A DNA stretch of 64,000 nt, taken from Heterocephalus glaber. Taxonomy: Eukaryota; Chordata; Mammalia; Rodentia; Bathyergidae. Both the position numbers and the translations under genes were made by a program. The number at the start of each line of letters is the position of its first letter. Positions within the stretch are counted from its first letter, which is position 1. This document shows, piece by piece, positions 1 to 11,900 of the stretch. Location of the stretch: contig NW_004624734.1 of assembly GCF_000247695.1 (NCBI RefSeq), positions 6,953,014 to 7,017,013 on the forward strand, written 5' to 3'. The notes under the pieces were generated by a model. It was not told the origin of the DNA. It saw nothing but the letters and a program-made list of their open reading frames with translations, and made no database searches.

Positions 1-360
1 AAGCTGATCAGGTGACTACTGGTGTTGCAATTGGGATGGGAATAGTTCCCCTTGAAATTGTTTCTGAAACTGCTTTGATGTTTCAGACAAAAGGGTACAA
101 TAAAGTCAGTTCATTTTTTGTCCCTAAGATTTTTATTAATAGGGCAGCGGGCCAGGTCAGTATTCAATATAAATTCAAGGGCCCTGGTCATGCAGTATCC
201 ACGGCCTGTACCATAGGAGCTCATGTTGTGGGAGATGCTTTCAGATTTATAGCCAATGTAGTCCTTTATCTCTTGCTGGGTTTTCCAGAGCCCAAGCTCT
301 AAGCACAAACTCAGATCCTAAGGTGGCCTGTCTACCAGCTCCTTCAAACAGAGATGGTTT

Positions 361-2426
361 TTTTAAAAATTAATTTTATTGGTACATTTTAGGTATACAA
401 TATAATGACATTCATCATTGGAAATTTGCACCTTTACACAATCTCTCTTAGTTCTTATTTTTCACCCTTCCCTTCCCCTCCCTTCAACCCCTCCACCCCT
501 CCCTATCTACAAAGACTTTGCTTCCATTTTTTCTTTTTCTCATATTAATTCCATTCCCTTTTTTCCTTTCCCCAACCACTCCCACTTCTCCTTTGCACCT
601 TTTCTTCCTATTTCACATTACCTATTATACCTTTTAGTCCTTATTTACACTTTCAGTTTCTCATACTAGAGAAACTATTCAGTATTTACACATGTGCCCT
701 ATTTATTTCACTTAAGAGTATCACCTCAATGTGCATCCATTTAGCTATAAAAGTCTATAGTTTCTCATTCTTTATGGCTGAGTAGTACTCCATTTTATTA
801 AAAAAAACCAAAACACTACATTTTCTTTATCCAGTCTCCAGTTGATGGGCATTTGGGCTGTTTCCAAGTTTTAGCTATTACAAACTGTGCTGCTATGAAC
901 ATGGGTGCACATATATCACTGTGGTATGATGCTTTTAATTCTTTGGGGAAGGTACCCAGCAGGGGAATAGCTGGGTCAAATGGGACTTCCAATCCTAGTT
1001 CTTTGAGGTATCTCCATACTGATTTCCACAGTGGTTGCACTGGTCTACACTCCCACCAGCAGTGGAGCAGGGTTCCTCTTTCCCCACAGCCCTGCCAGCA
1101 TTTGTTATTGGTTCATTTCATGATAGCAGCCATTCTTTCTGGGGTGAGGTGGAATCTCAGTGTTGTTTTCATCTGCATTTCTTCGAATGACCAGTGATGT
1201 TGAACATTTTTTCATATGTTTATTTGCTATTTCTACTTCTGTGTCTGAGAAATGTCTGTTCATTTCAGATGCCCATTTTTGGATTGAGTCTTTAAATTTG
1301 GGAGGTCTGATTTTTTTGAGTTCTTTATAGATTTCTAGATAGTAGACCTTTGTCTGAGGGATAGCTGGTGAAAATGTTTTCCCACATTGTGGGCTGTCTC
1401 TTCACATTGTTGGTGGTTCCTCTTGCTGTGCAGAAGCTTTTTAGTAAGAAGAGATCCTACTTGTTGATTGTTTGTGCTAGTTCATGGGCAATGGAGGTTT
1501 GTTCATAAAATCTTTTCTTACACCAATGTCTTCAAGAGTTCTACCTAACCTCTGTTCCAGCTGGTCCAGTGTTTCTGTTTTAGTATTTAGATCTTTGATC
1601 CATTTTGATTTTAGTTTAGTGCATAGTGAGAGATGTAGGTCTAGTTTTAATCTTTGGCAAGTTGAAACCCAATTTTTCTAGCACCATTTATTAAAGAGGC
1701 TATCTTTCCTCCAGTGAGGGTGTTTGGCTCCTTTATCAAAGATGAGGTGGCTGAGTGTGTCTGGAATTGTTTCTGCATCTTCTAATCTGTTCCACTGGTC
1801 CTCAGGTCTGTTTTTGTGTGTGTGTGCCAGTACCATGTTGTTTTTATCACAGTAGCTTTGTAGTATAGTTTCAAGTTGGGGATTGTGATACCCCCTACCT
1901 TGTCTTTATTGCCTAGTATAGCTTTTGCTATTCTAGGTCTCTTCTTGTTCCAAATGAATTTTTGGATTGTTTTCTCCAGGTCTGTGAAGAATGCTGCTGG
2001 GATTTCAATTGGGATTGCATTGAATCTATATAGCAGTTTGGGAAGTATGGCCATTTTCACTATGTTGATTTTTCCTACCCAGGAGCAGGGGATGTCCTTC
2101 CATTTTCTGATATCTTATTGTATCACTTTTTTCTGAATGTCATAGTTTTCAGAGTAGTAGTCTTTGATTTCTTTTGTTAGGTTGATTCCTAGGTATTTCA
2201 ATTTTTTGGATGCTATTGTGAAGGGAATTGATTGCCCCTTTTCTCTCTCAGTGAGTCTGTTTTTTTGTGTACAGAAAAACTATTAATTTTTGTGTGTTGA
2301 CCTTGTATCTAGCTACTTTACTGAATTTGATTATTAAGTCTAGAAGACTTTTGGTGGAGTTCTTAGGGTCTTCTATATAGAGTATCATGTCATCTGCAAA
2401 TAATGACAATTTGACTGCTTTGTTTC
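361..2426 (-). mobile_element. L1, 5'-truncated 3' end (LINE-1), same strand as the BRAF fragment
   Basis: The minus strand contains the C-terminal part of ORF2, including [19 protein letters not shown], a reverse-transcriptase motif, and then [20 protein letters not shown]. The L1 3' untranslated part and a short A-rich tail follow at 361. The copy is broken by stops. It shares one pair of target-site duplications with the BRAF piece (AGAGATGGTTT at 350-360; AGAGATGGTTTT at 2716-2727). Confidence 0.93.
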
Positions 2427-2715
2427 CTCCAGGTACATTGATGGTGGATTATGTTCCCCACCGAGTTTGTCCAATAGGGCTTCTATGCGTTCCTGTGTCA
2501 ACTTAAGCATTTGTTTGATATTCCATACCTCCTTCGGGAATGGCAGGGTCTGGAGCCAAAGAGGCTGTGGTGTGGGTGCTGGCCTGGAGCTCCAAGTCCC
2601 CATTGAACAGACCCTGGCCCTGCTCAGTGAGGCAGCTGCCACTCAGTGTGCCCTCTTATAACTGAGAGCCAGGCAGGAGCGGCTGCAGCTGGGTGGGGAG
2701 GGGAAAGGGAGGCCA
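2427..2715 (-). pseudogene. BRAF: BRAF mRNA 5' fragment (spliced exons 1-2) fused to L1
   Basis: On the minus strand, 2715 to 2655 resembles the BRAF 5' leader (ctccctttcccctcccc..., ggctctcagttataag). The position of the start codon reads AGG instead of ATG (2654-2652). A degenerate Gly/Ala-rich N terminus follows, then [20 protein letters not shown] and [17 protein letters not shown]. The exon 1 and exon 2 parts are joined without an intron, so it derives from mRNA. Only the first 80 codons' worth of the kinase gene is present, with no Ras-binding or kinase domain, so it cannot make BRAF. Confidence 0.93.
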
Positions 2716-2985
2716 AGAGATGGTTTTGTACTGGGAGAAGCTGCAGTTGTGCTGGTGCTGGAAGAATATGAACATGATGTTCAAAGAAGGGCCTGGATCT
2801 ATACAAAAGTGTTGGGCTATGGACTCTCAGGTGATGCTGGTCACATAATTTTGCCCCTGATCCTGAAGGAGAAGGTGCCTTAAGATGTTTGGCTGCTGCT
2901 GAAGAGATATCTCACGTCAACACACATGCTGCTTCTACACCACTGGGAAATGCTGTTGAAAACAAAGATATCAAACATCTCTTCA

Positions 2986-3057
2986 GGGCTGGGGATTTAG
3001 CTCAGTGGTTCCGCCACCTGCCTCACAAGCACAAGGTCCCAAGTTCAATCCCTGGTA

Positions 3058-3095
<38 letters not shown>

Positions 3096-3102
3096 ACACA
3101 AA
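2986..3102 (+). mobile_element. ID-like tRNA-derived SINE with (AC)n tail inside OXSM retrocopy
   Basis: It has tRNA-type A box (TAGCTCAGTGG) and B box (AGTTCAATCCC) and a tail of CA repeats. It is flanked by duplicated target sequence, aaacatctcttca before and aaccatctcttca after. Inserted after the OXSM copy arose. Confidence 0.9.
3058..3102. repeat. (AC)n microsatellite
   Basis: About twenty AC units forming the tail of the SINE inside the OXSM retrocopy. Confidence 0.95.
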
Positions 3103-3548
3103 AACCATCTCTTCAAAGACCATGCATATGCCCTTGCAGTTTCCTCAACAAAGGGAGTCACAGGACATTTTCTGGGTGCTGCAGGCATGGTCAAGGCCAC
3201 TTTTACTGAACTGGCTTGTTGTCATTGAAAACTGCCACCTATTTTAAACCTGGATTGTACAGAACCAGAATTTGATTTCAATTATGTTCCACTAAAGGCA
3301 CAAGGATGGAAAACTGATAAAAGGTGTATTGGACTCACCAATTTCTTTGGTTTTGGTGGTGTAAATGCAACACTTTGTATTGCTGGCACGTAGGACAAAT
3401 CGTGTGTAATTAAACATTGGCTTATAAATGTAAATATAGAAATAATATACATATATGATAATACAAAAAAAGAGAATAAATGAAAAGAAAAAGAGACACA
3501 GAATAGCATTACTTTAAATGTGATCTGGGAGAAAAATCTTAAATTTAC

Positions 3549-3617
3549 CAGGTAAAATTAATTTATCAACAGGAAATATTTTGCCTCTGATTTCATCTTC
3601 CTCTTCTTCATCTTCCT
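3549..3617 (-). CDS. AK7: AK7 exon 14, small acidic exon (residues 495-517 plus 1 nt)
   Basis: This 69-nt exon begins with AG to complete Gln495. It then encodes [19 protein letters not shown] and ILP, ending with the first base of the next codon. The acceptor is tttttattag and the donor gtaaat. It is the last AK7 exon visible, and the next would lie left of position 1. Confidence 0.88.
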
Positions 3618-6600
3618 CTAATAAAAAAATATACATAGATGTATTTATTAACATACCAGCCATAGCAAAAATTCAGATACTATATCTTATCTAGCAATCA
3701 CTAAAGAAAACTAGCAATGAACAGAACTTGTAGTTCAGCAATAGTCTCACAACCTCCACATCCAGCAACATATGAATAGATGAAGAAAATGTAGAAGCCA
3801 GATATGGAGGCACAGACCAACAATCCCAGCACTCTAGGAAGCTGAGGCAGGAGAACTGAAAATTCACAACTTAGTGAGTTAGTGAGACCCTATTGCAAAA
3901 TAAGAAATAAAAAAAGGCTTGAGATGTAGCTCAGTGTGAAGGCCCTGCATCCAGTCCCCTGTACCACAATAAATAAATAAGTAAATGAATAAAAATTTAA
4001 AAGTAATACACATGTATCTATGATGGCATACTATTCAGCCTTAAAAAAGGAAATTCTGCCACATTGGACAACATGGATAAACTTTGAGAACAGCCTGTTG
4101 ATGAAACAAGCCAGTCACAGAACAAGTATTGCATGATTCCACTGACAGCAGGTATCTTAACAGTCAAATTCATTGACTGGAAGAGTAGATGGTGATTTCC
4201 TGGGGCTGGGGTACACGGGAAAGGAGAATTACAAATAAATGGCATGAACTTTTAGTCCAGCAAAATGAATATGCTTTAGAGAGTTGAATATTACAGTACA
4301 TTGAGTCAACAATAATGTTGTGTACTTAAAAATTTAAGAGGCTGAGCCAGGTATGCTGGTGCACACCTGTCATCCCAATATTTGGCAGGCCATGAGTTCA
4401 AGACCCTGTCTCAAACAAACAAATAAACAAACAAGATTAAGAGGGTAAATCTCACATTGTGTTCATGCTATAACAAAATAAAATTAAAAATTTAAATCTA
4501 TACATCTAATAAAGATGAGTGAAGATGCTAGAGCAACAATACACAAGAAGATAGGCTCTTGCCTTGCCCTTGTCTTGCCTCCATGTATTTTTCCACAAAA
4601 TGTTTTGTTCCAGAAATGTTACAGTTTGTGATGCTGGGCAGCTTACTCCTGCTCAATGTATCAAAATGGTTTGTAACTGTTTGAACTGTGTGACCTTTCA
4701 GGAATGTTCTGTTAGCTCTGCCCCTTTCAGGAATGTTCTGTAACTCCGGGCTCAGACTTCACAGTACAAACTCCTCTGAGCCTGCCAGTATAGTAAAGGT
4801 TTTTCTTCATCTCTTAGAGTGACCTTCAGACTCTGCAGTCTTCAAATTGTGAGAGCTGCGACACGGAGATGTAACACTTGGCTATATCACTGAGCTGTGC
4901 AGCTTTGCCACAACAGACACAAAAATTCTCTCCAACATTTTGTTTATTTAATTGAATGAATATTTCTCTGCACAATAAAGTTGTAACTTACATAAGATCA
5001 AAACATAGTGAACATTCAAACTTACGATTGAACAGGTCTTTTGCTTGATCATAGGTCTTTGGGAATCCATCCAAGATGTAACCTTGATTCCTACAAGGCA
5101 TGGATTTTAGCTTTTCTTTCACAAATCGAATTATATATTGATCTTCTAGCTCACCTGATAAAAAGGAAAAAGATAACACTATGGAGCACATTGTATATAC
5201 AGTTTATGTTCTAAACTTATCACAAAAGCTGTAGTACAGCCAAAGTTATTACTGGAAACTCTATTTTGCATTTAAAATTAAAAATACATAGTTTAGTATT
5301 TTGAACGTGACCATGAGTTCTAGCAAATGTTAGAGGAAAATCCAAGGAGCTGGTCTAGGAGGAAGGACAGGAGCACAGTTCTGCTGTCTGAATGACAAGA
5401 TGTACTGTGAGGACAAGCTCTGGGCGATGCTGATCAGGAGCAAGCAGAATAATGCAGAGCACTCAGACTACCTGTTAAATGATTCTATTGTGAGAATTAA
5501 AATAGTGAGGCAGGAGATTAGGGTATGGCCAGCCATCTGGCAGTGGGTGTGATCTTGTCAATCATAGAGATCCAGGACACTTGCTGGCAAGCCCAGCACC
5601 CAGAACCAATCAGAGACAGCTACCTTCAATTCTTGAGGCATGAAAGCAAGCAGGCATTTGATAGAACAGCCCAGATCTGACGTTGAATGGAAGGCGTGAC
5701 CACTGTAAGCTCTTTCCTGTCCAACTCTTTGTTCAGGACAAGAACCTGGAATCTCTAGGAGGAGCCCACAGCATCCAGACCAGGGTAACAATAATATTCA
5801 TGTTGCCAATACATGAGCTAAGAAAAGTAGGTGCCCGGGTTAGGGGTGTAGCTCAGTGACAGTACATGGGCTTAGTGTGAGCAGGGACCCAGGTTGGATG
5901 GGGGTTGGGTGCGTAGCTCAGTGCAAAGGGCCTGGGTTCAATCGCCAGTGCTGCAAAAAACATTTTTTTTAAGTGTTCAGTAAATGTTTTCTGGATCTGA
6001 ATAACAAACTTGGCAGGGGCCCAAGAAATGGAGAGATGGGGAGGGAGGAGAGGAGAAGGGGAGTAAAAAGAATTCAGATGTGTTATGTACATGTACCAAC
6101 CCCCGACGAGGAATGTAATCATTGTGGGCGGCAAACGTGACTAATAAAAATAAATACGTAGGGCGGGGGATTTAGCTCAGTGGGTTCGCCGCCTGCTGCG
6201 CAAGCTCAAGGACCCGAGTTCGATCCCCGGTACCAAAAAAAGAAAAAGAAAGAAAATCCTCCAAAATAAATACGTAAATAAATAAAGTTAAACTTAACCT
6301 GACTCTCAAAGGATGTGCCCCGCCCCAGCCCCACTTTCCCCATCTTTCCCATTTGGCATTTCTGACCTCAACTATTAGACAGTTCCCCGGAAAACCCAGG
6401 ACACTGGTTCCTGGAAATTGCTCGGAGAGGTTGAGAAGGGAGGGTTCTGCTCCTGAACTAAGGACACTGCAGCGCCAGCACGGTCCCCAGCTAGCTTTCT
6501 GTCATCGCTATTTGAACAGCTGTCACGTGCAGCTTGCCAATCACGGAATCTCAGACGCAAAATCAAGAGCAGCAAATAAACATATGAAAAAATGTTCAGC

Positions 6601-8894
6601 ATCACTGGTCATTCGAGAGATGCAGATGAAAACAATGCTGAGATTCCACCTCACCCCAGAAAGAATGGCTGCTATCATGAAATCCACCAATAACAAATGC
6701 TGGCGGGGCTGTGGGGAAAGAGGAACCCTGCTCCACTGCTGGTGGGAGTGCAGACTGGTGCAACCACTGTGGAAATCAGTATGGAGATACCTCAAAGAAC
6801 TAGGGCTGGAGGTCCCATTTGACCCAGCTATTCCCCTGCTGGGGATCTTCCCAAAAGAATTAAAAGAATCATACAGCGATACATGTGCACCCATGTTTAT
6901 AGTGGCACAGTTCGTAATAGCTAAAGCCTGGAAACAGCCCAAATGCCCATCAAATGGAAACTGGATAAAGAAGATGTGTTTGTTTTTTTTATAAAATGGA
7001 GTACTACTCGGCCATAAAGAATGAGAAACTAGAGAAATTTATAGCTAAATGGATGCATACTGAGGCCATCCTCTTAAGTGAAATAAATAGGACACACATG
7101 TGTAAATACCAAATAGTTTCTCTAGTGTGAGAAACTGAAAGTGTAAATAAGGATTAAAATGATTAAAATGAATAATTGATACTTTGAAATAGGAAAAGGT
7201 CCAAAGGGGTTGGGGTGGAGGGAGGAGATAGGGAAAGGAAAGAATAGAAAGGAAAAATTATGAGAAAAGAAAAAAAAAAGGAAACAAAGTCTTTGTATAT
7301 AGGGAAGGGTGGAGGGGGTGAAGGGTGCACAGGTAATGGGGAAAAAATAACCAAGATACATCATGTACAGGCACAAACACCCAATGATAAATGTAAACGT
7401 ATTGTATACCTAAAATGTACCAATAAAAGAATTTAAGCAAAAAAAAAAAATCAAGACATTTTGGTCTCTTTATCACCTTATTACAATAAAATGACCTAAT
7501 TAAAACTTTCCTTTCTCCCTCTTTTCAGTGTCACAGATCATTAGGCAGTGAAGGGTTCAGATAATAATTGGGTCTTCCAGAAACTTTAACATTATAGCTG
7601 AAACAGAAAAACAATCCAAGGTGGTGTTTAGCATAAAGCGATTCCTCCACATGGCTTTGCACCACCTCCCAGGAAGTAGTACAGAGAAACAAAACCAACC
7701 AAAAAGTATCAGGAGAATCACGAATATTCAAAGACTGGTTTCATTTATGCCGTCTATTTTCATTTTTCAAAGGTTCTGTTGAGGCAGCGTTGCACAATCA
7801 AATCAAACCGAGGTCCCCGTTCACACATCTCTGGATTTATTTCAGGCACCGAGCCTTGTCTGCTTGGTTTGAAGGTAACTGGGCCCTGTAAGCGGGTCCT
7901 CTCAGCCGGGTTGTTGCTAAGTACACCTTGCAGGCAGGGTGGACCATGCCCAAGGCCCTTTCTCGAGAAAACTGGCCTCCCTAGAGCTAATCCAGGACCT
8001 TGGGCCAAGGTGCAGTTCTGTGGCTGGCAACTGCTTCTGCTTGACTTTTTAAGGCAAAGGCTACTTGTACACTGGGTGCCGTGGATCCACGTGGCTGAGA
8101 AGGCGGGGTTACCATAGCGAAGCAGATGAGCACGTCTGCCCCTGCAGTTACTCTTTCTGTGACAAGAGCAGCTAAGGTCTATTTAACACAAAGCCCTACT
8201 GTAGTACAGCTTTGCTCTCTTAGCCCTTGCGTTGTCCATAGCATCTGCAGACTTTTCGTCCCATCTGCTGTTTGGCACCCTTTAACCTCCACCTCCCCAC
8301 CTGCACCTCGCTCTCATCGTCTCACCTGCTGTAACCACGATGTTATTCTCTAAATCTTGTGCACTTTACCTCTCTTGAAGATACAGTCCACACAGAATAG
8401 TTTCTTTCCATGTCTGCCTTATTTCACATCCTCCTGGTCCATCCATGCTGGGCAAATGGGGGGATTGCCTCTTTTTTCAAGATTGAATAGTATTCCATTG
8501 TCCCTGCTTTTTTCCTTTTCTTTCTTTTGTTTGAGACAGGGTCTTACTCTGTAGTTCAGGCTGGCCTCAAACTTGTGGCAATCCTCCTGCCTCAGCCTCC
8601 TGAGGGTTGGGATTACAGGCATGCTTCACCACCACCACACCCAGCTAAAGTTCTTTAAAAAACATTTTAAAGTCTCTCCAGCAGGGCCATGTGTATTCAT
8701 TTTTTTTTTTTCTTTAAGCAGAGAGGAGGTGCAGCCTTTATGGAAAATGGTACGAAGTTTCCTAAAGGAATTTTAAATAGTCAAGGTGGGTGGCATATGA
8801 CTGTAATTTGGGCTACAGAGGAGGCTGAGGTGGGAGGATCCTGAGTTCAAGGCCAGCCTGGCAACATTCTGAGACCCTGTCACAAAAAGAAGGA

Positions 8895-8938
<44 letters not shown>

Positions 8939-11900
8939 GCGAGCTGGGAGGAGGAGGCAGGCAGGAAGGAAAATAATAAATTGAAAATAGAACTACCATC
9001 GGGCCCAGCAATTTCTCTCCTGGATATATAACAAAAGGAGGTGAATCGTCACCTTCTACAGATATTTACATCCCTGTGTTCATCAACAATATTCACAACG
9101 GCCAAGACATGGAAGCAACCTGAAGCTCCTGCCATGGGTGAGTGGGGGAATGGATGAAGAGCATGTGGTATGTCTACGTACACACACATCCCAGAGTAGT
9201 GTGCTGGGCATGGTGGTGCATGCCTGTAATCTCAGCACTCGGGAGGCTGAGGCAGGGGGATTGCAAGGTGGAGCCCAGCTTGGGCAATTTACTGAGACCG
9301 TGTTTCAAGAAAAAGAAAAAGGTGGGGGAGTGGGTGTCTGGAGATGCAGCTCAGGGCAAAGCTCAGGTTCAGTCCCTAGTGTGGGGGGGAGATAGGGAGA
9401 GAGAAAGAGAGAGACAGACAGACAGATGGGAAGATATGGCACGAGCCTGGAGAGTCTGGGACCCATGTGCTCTCAGTTGAACAAAGCTCTTGTTCCTGAG
9501 GCTGCGCTGTCAGGAGGGTGGTGCCTCACTGCGGATGTGACACTTGTGCTGCCACAGTCTTCTTCGTGGCCACATCCAAACAAACAAAGCCATGTGAGCT
9601 CACTGCCGCTGAGTGTCCCCTGCACTTGTCCCTGCAGAGGGTGCAAAGGTCTTGTTTTGCTCCAACATAATCAAAGTGCAGGTTCAATGTCAGGTAAACA
9701 CTGAATTGAAAGAGTTTTGGGACAAACTTAAAAAAGAAAGTATCTTCCTAAAGTTACAGGCATGGTGGCACACACCTATGATCCCAGCACTCGGGAGGCT
9801 GAGGCGGGAGAGTTGCTACGCGTTTGAGGCTATGGAGTGCGCTCAGGGCCAGGCTGCACTATGTAGTGAGACCCTGTCTCATAGGAGACAAAACAAACAA
9901 CAAATAAATAGATGAGTAAAGTTCAAGGGAGACTGGATGACTTCTCAGGAAGTGGGCAGGTGTCGGGTGGGAAAAACACTTCACCTCCCCCAAGCTGCCT
10001 CCCCTCTCCCCCTCTCCCCCTGTCTCCTGCCTGACTTGCGTGGCCTCTCTTGTGCCTCGGGACGACTGGACATGGCGACTCAGTGTTGGGGACAGAGGGC
10101 CACGTCTGTGCTCAGGTGGGTTCCTCGAAGCCCCTGCCTGGTGTCAGGAGCGCTCTCCGAGGCTCACACTGAGGCCTCGGCTCGATCCAATCCTGGGAAG
10201 CCCACTGCGGGGGTCTCTGTCGTGAGTCACACGTGCCCTTGGCACCCTGCTGTCAGCTGCTGTCCCCAGTGCCTGTCTCTGGCCCACACACCGCTGTGGA
10301 TTCACATCTCGCAGCTGTTCCTGCTTGTTCTTTCCCACATAGCCTATTCTCAGGGTCCCTTACACTGTGTCCCCATCACGGAACGGAAAGCGAGGGCCAG
10401 GACTCTGTCAGGTCCTCTAAGATCAGAATAGTTTTGCTTGCTTTTTTTGAGACAGGGTCTTGCTATGCAGTTCAGGCTGGCCTTGAACTCACTGTGCAGC
10501 CCAAGCTGGCCTCAAACTCGAGGTGATCCTCCTGCCTCAGCCTTCCCTGTGCCGGGGATTATAGGTGTGCACCATGCCTGGCCCTCTTTTTTCAAATTTA
10601 ACTGATTCTTTCCTATCCTACACCAGGCAGTCACCAAACTATCAACAAGGGTGCAGTCACGCCTGTGATTGTGTCACTGGGGAGGCCCACGAGGGAGCCC
10701 TTGTCTCTCCCTCTGTCTCTGTCTCTCACAGAGGCAATCCCTTTGCTGTTCTCACTGCTGCTGTGCTCTCTCAGGAAGCAGCTGTCTTTCATAACCAGAC
10801 CTTGCGGAAACCCCGATCCTCACCGCCCGCCCGGCCCTCTGCACCTGTGCTACCTGCGTTCTTTTCCATGCTCTCCTTGATGCCATCCAGCAGCTCCTGA
10901 GCGTCCTCCACGTTCTCCTCCTCCTCTTCCTCATCACCTTCATCCTCCTCCCCTCTGTCTTTGGGGGCAACAATCGCCTCCTGCAGGCCACAGGGGTTCA
11001 GACTGGGGAGCAGCCCTCATCCACTCGAGACTCACCAACTGCCTGGCACACAAGGAAGCCCGGCCCAAAGGGACCCAGTGACCATCATCATGTACAAGTT
11101 ACGGGGCCGGGTGTGGTGGTGCAGCCTGTAATCCCAGCACTCTGGGAGGCTGAGGCAGGAGGACCTAAGTTCCAGCCCAGCCTGGGCAATTTAGTGAGAC
11201 CCTATCTCAATCAAAAAAAGGACTGGGATGTTGCTCAGTACCAAGGCCCTGGTTCAGTCCCCCACACGGTTTGCGGGGCATGTGTTTCTGCAGAGATGGA
11301 GGAAAACCTCAAGGTTCTTTACTCTGCTTTTAGAATAATATGTTTCTGAGCCAATGCCCGAACTGCTTAAGAATCCACACTTTTCTAAGGTTCTAGGTTG
11401 TATCTTTCTCGAAGGGAATGTCTTTTCTAGAAATCAACACCTTTAGGTAGAAGGTATAGCCCAGTGGTGTAAGGACATAGGTTCAATACTCAGCACTCCA
11501 AAAAGTTCAGTACTCATTTATGGAAATGCACCTCAGCACCCGTCATTCTCAACGAAACAAGGAAAGACAGTTAACGTGCGGATAATACCCCGAGAAACAC
11601 GCAGCAAGAATAAAATCATAGAGCTGTAGTCCCAGCACTTGGGAGGCTGAGGCAGGAAGACCTGCATGACTTCGAGGCCAGCCTGGGCTACACAGTGAGT
11701 TCAAAGCCAGCTGAACTACACAGTGAGACTCTCTCCAAACAAGCAAACAGGAATAAAAGCAGTTAGAAGCGTTCCCATCAACAGGGAGAGGACAAGATAC
11801 TTCTGAAGAAAAGCTGGTGGGGACTGCACTTCAAGGCCGAGGCAGGAGAAGCAGTTCTGTCTCAGCAAGGAGAGCCCCGTGGGGTCCCGTGTCTTCATAA

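Larger units (their letters stand above)
1..3393 (+). pseudogene. OXSM: OXSM retrocopy (processed pseudogene), interrupted twice; left end outside window
   Basis: Plus-strand fragments match OXSM, the mitochondrial beta-ketoacyl-ACP synthase of type II fatty-acid synthesis. The part before 361 reads [19 protein letters not shown]..., including the active-site context VSTAC. After FRFIA, about 45 nt are missing, and the reading resumes in another frame as [17 protein letters not shown]. The match continues from 2716 ([20 protein letters not shown]) and ends at TAG 3391 after [10 protein letters not shown] chimeric BRAF-L1 insertion (361-2715) and an ID-like SINE (2986-3102) split it. The lack of introns, the deletion and the frameshifts show it is dead. 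It sits antisense within AK7 intron 14. Confidence 0.93.

Noticed and set aside
6163..6250. tRNA-gene-like A and B boxes in many ID-like elements
   Set aside because: They have A tails, target-site duplications and mutated tRNA bodies, and lack a complete cloverleaf. They are SINEs, not tRNA genes.
6353..6994. A 213-codon plus-strand open frame
   Set aside because: Its second half is L1 ORF2/3' sequence ([16 protein letters not shown]) and its first half is unrelated flank crossing the target-site duplication at 6559-6568. It is not a gene.
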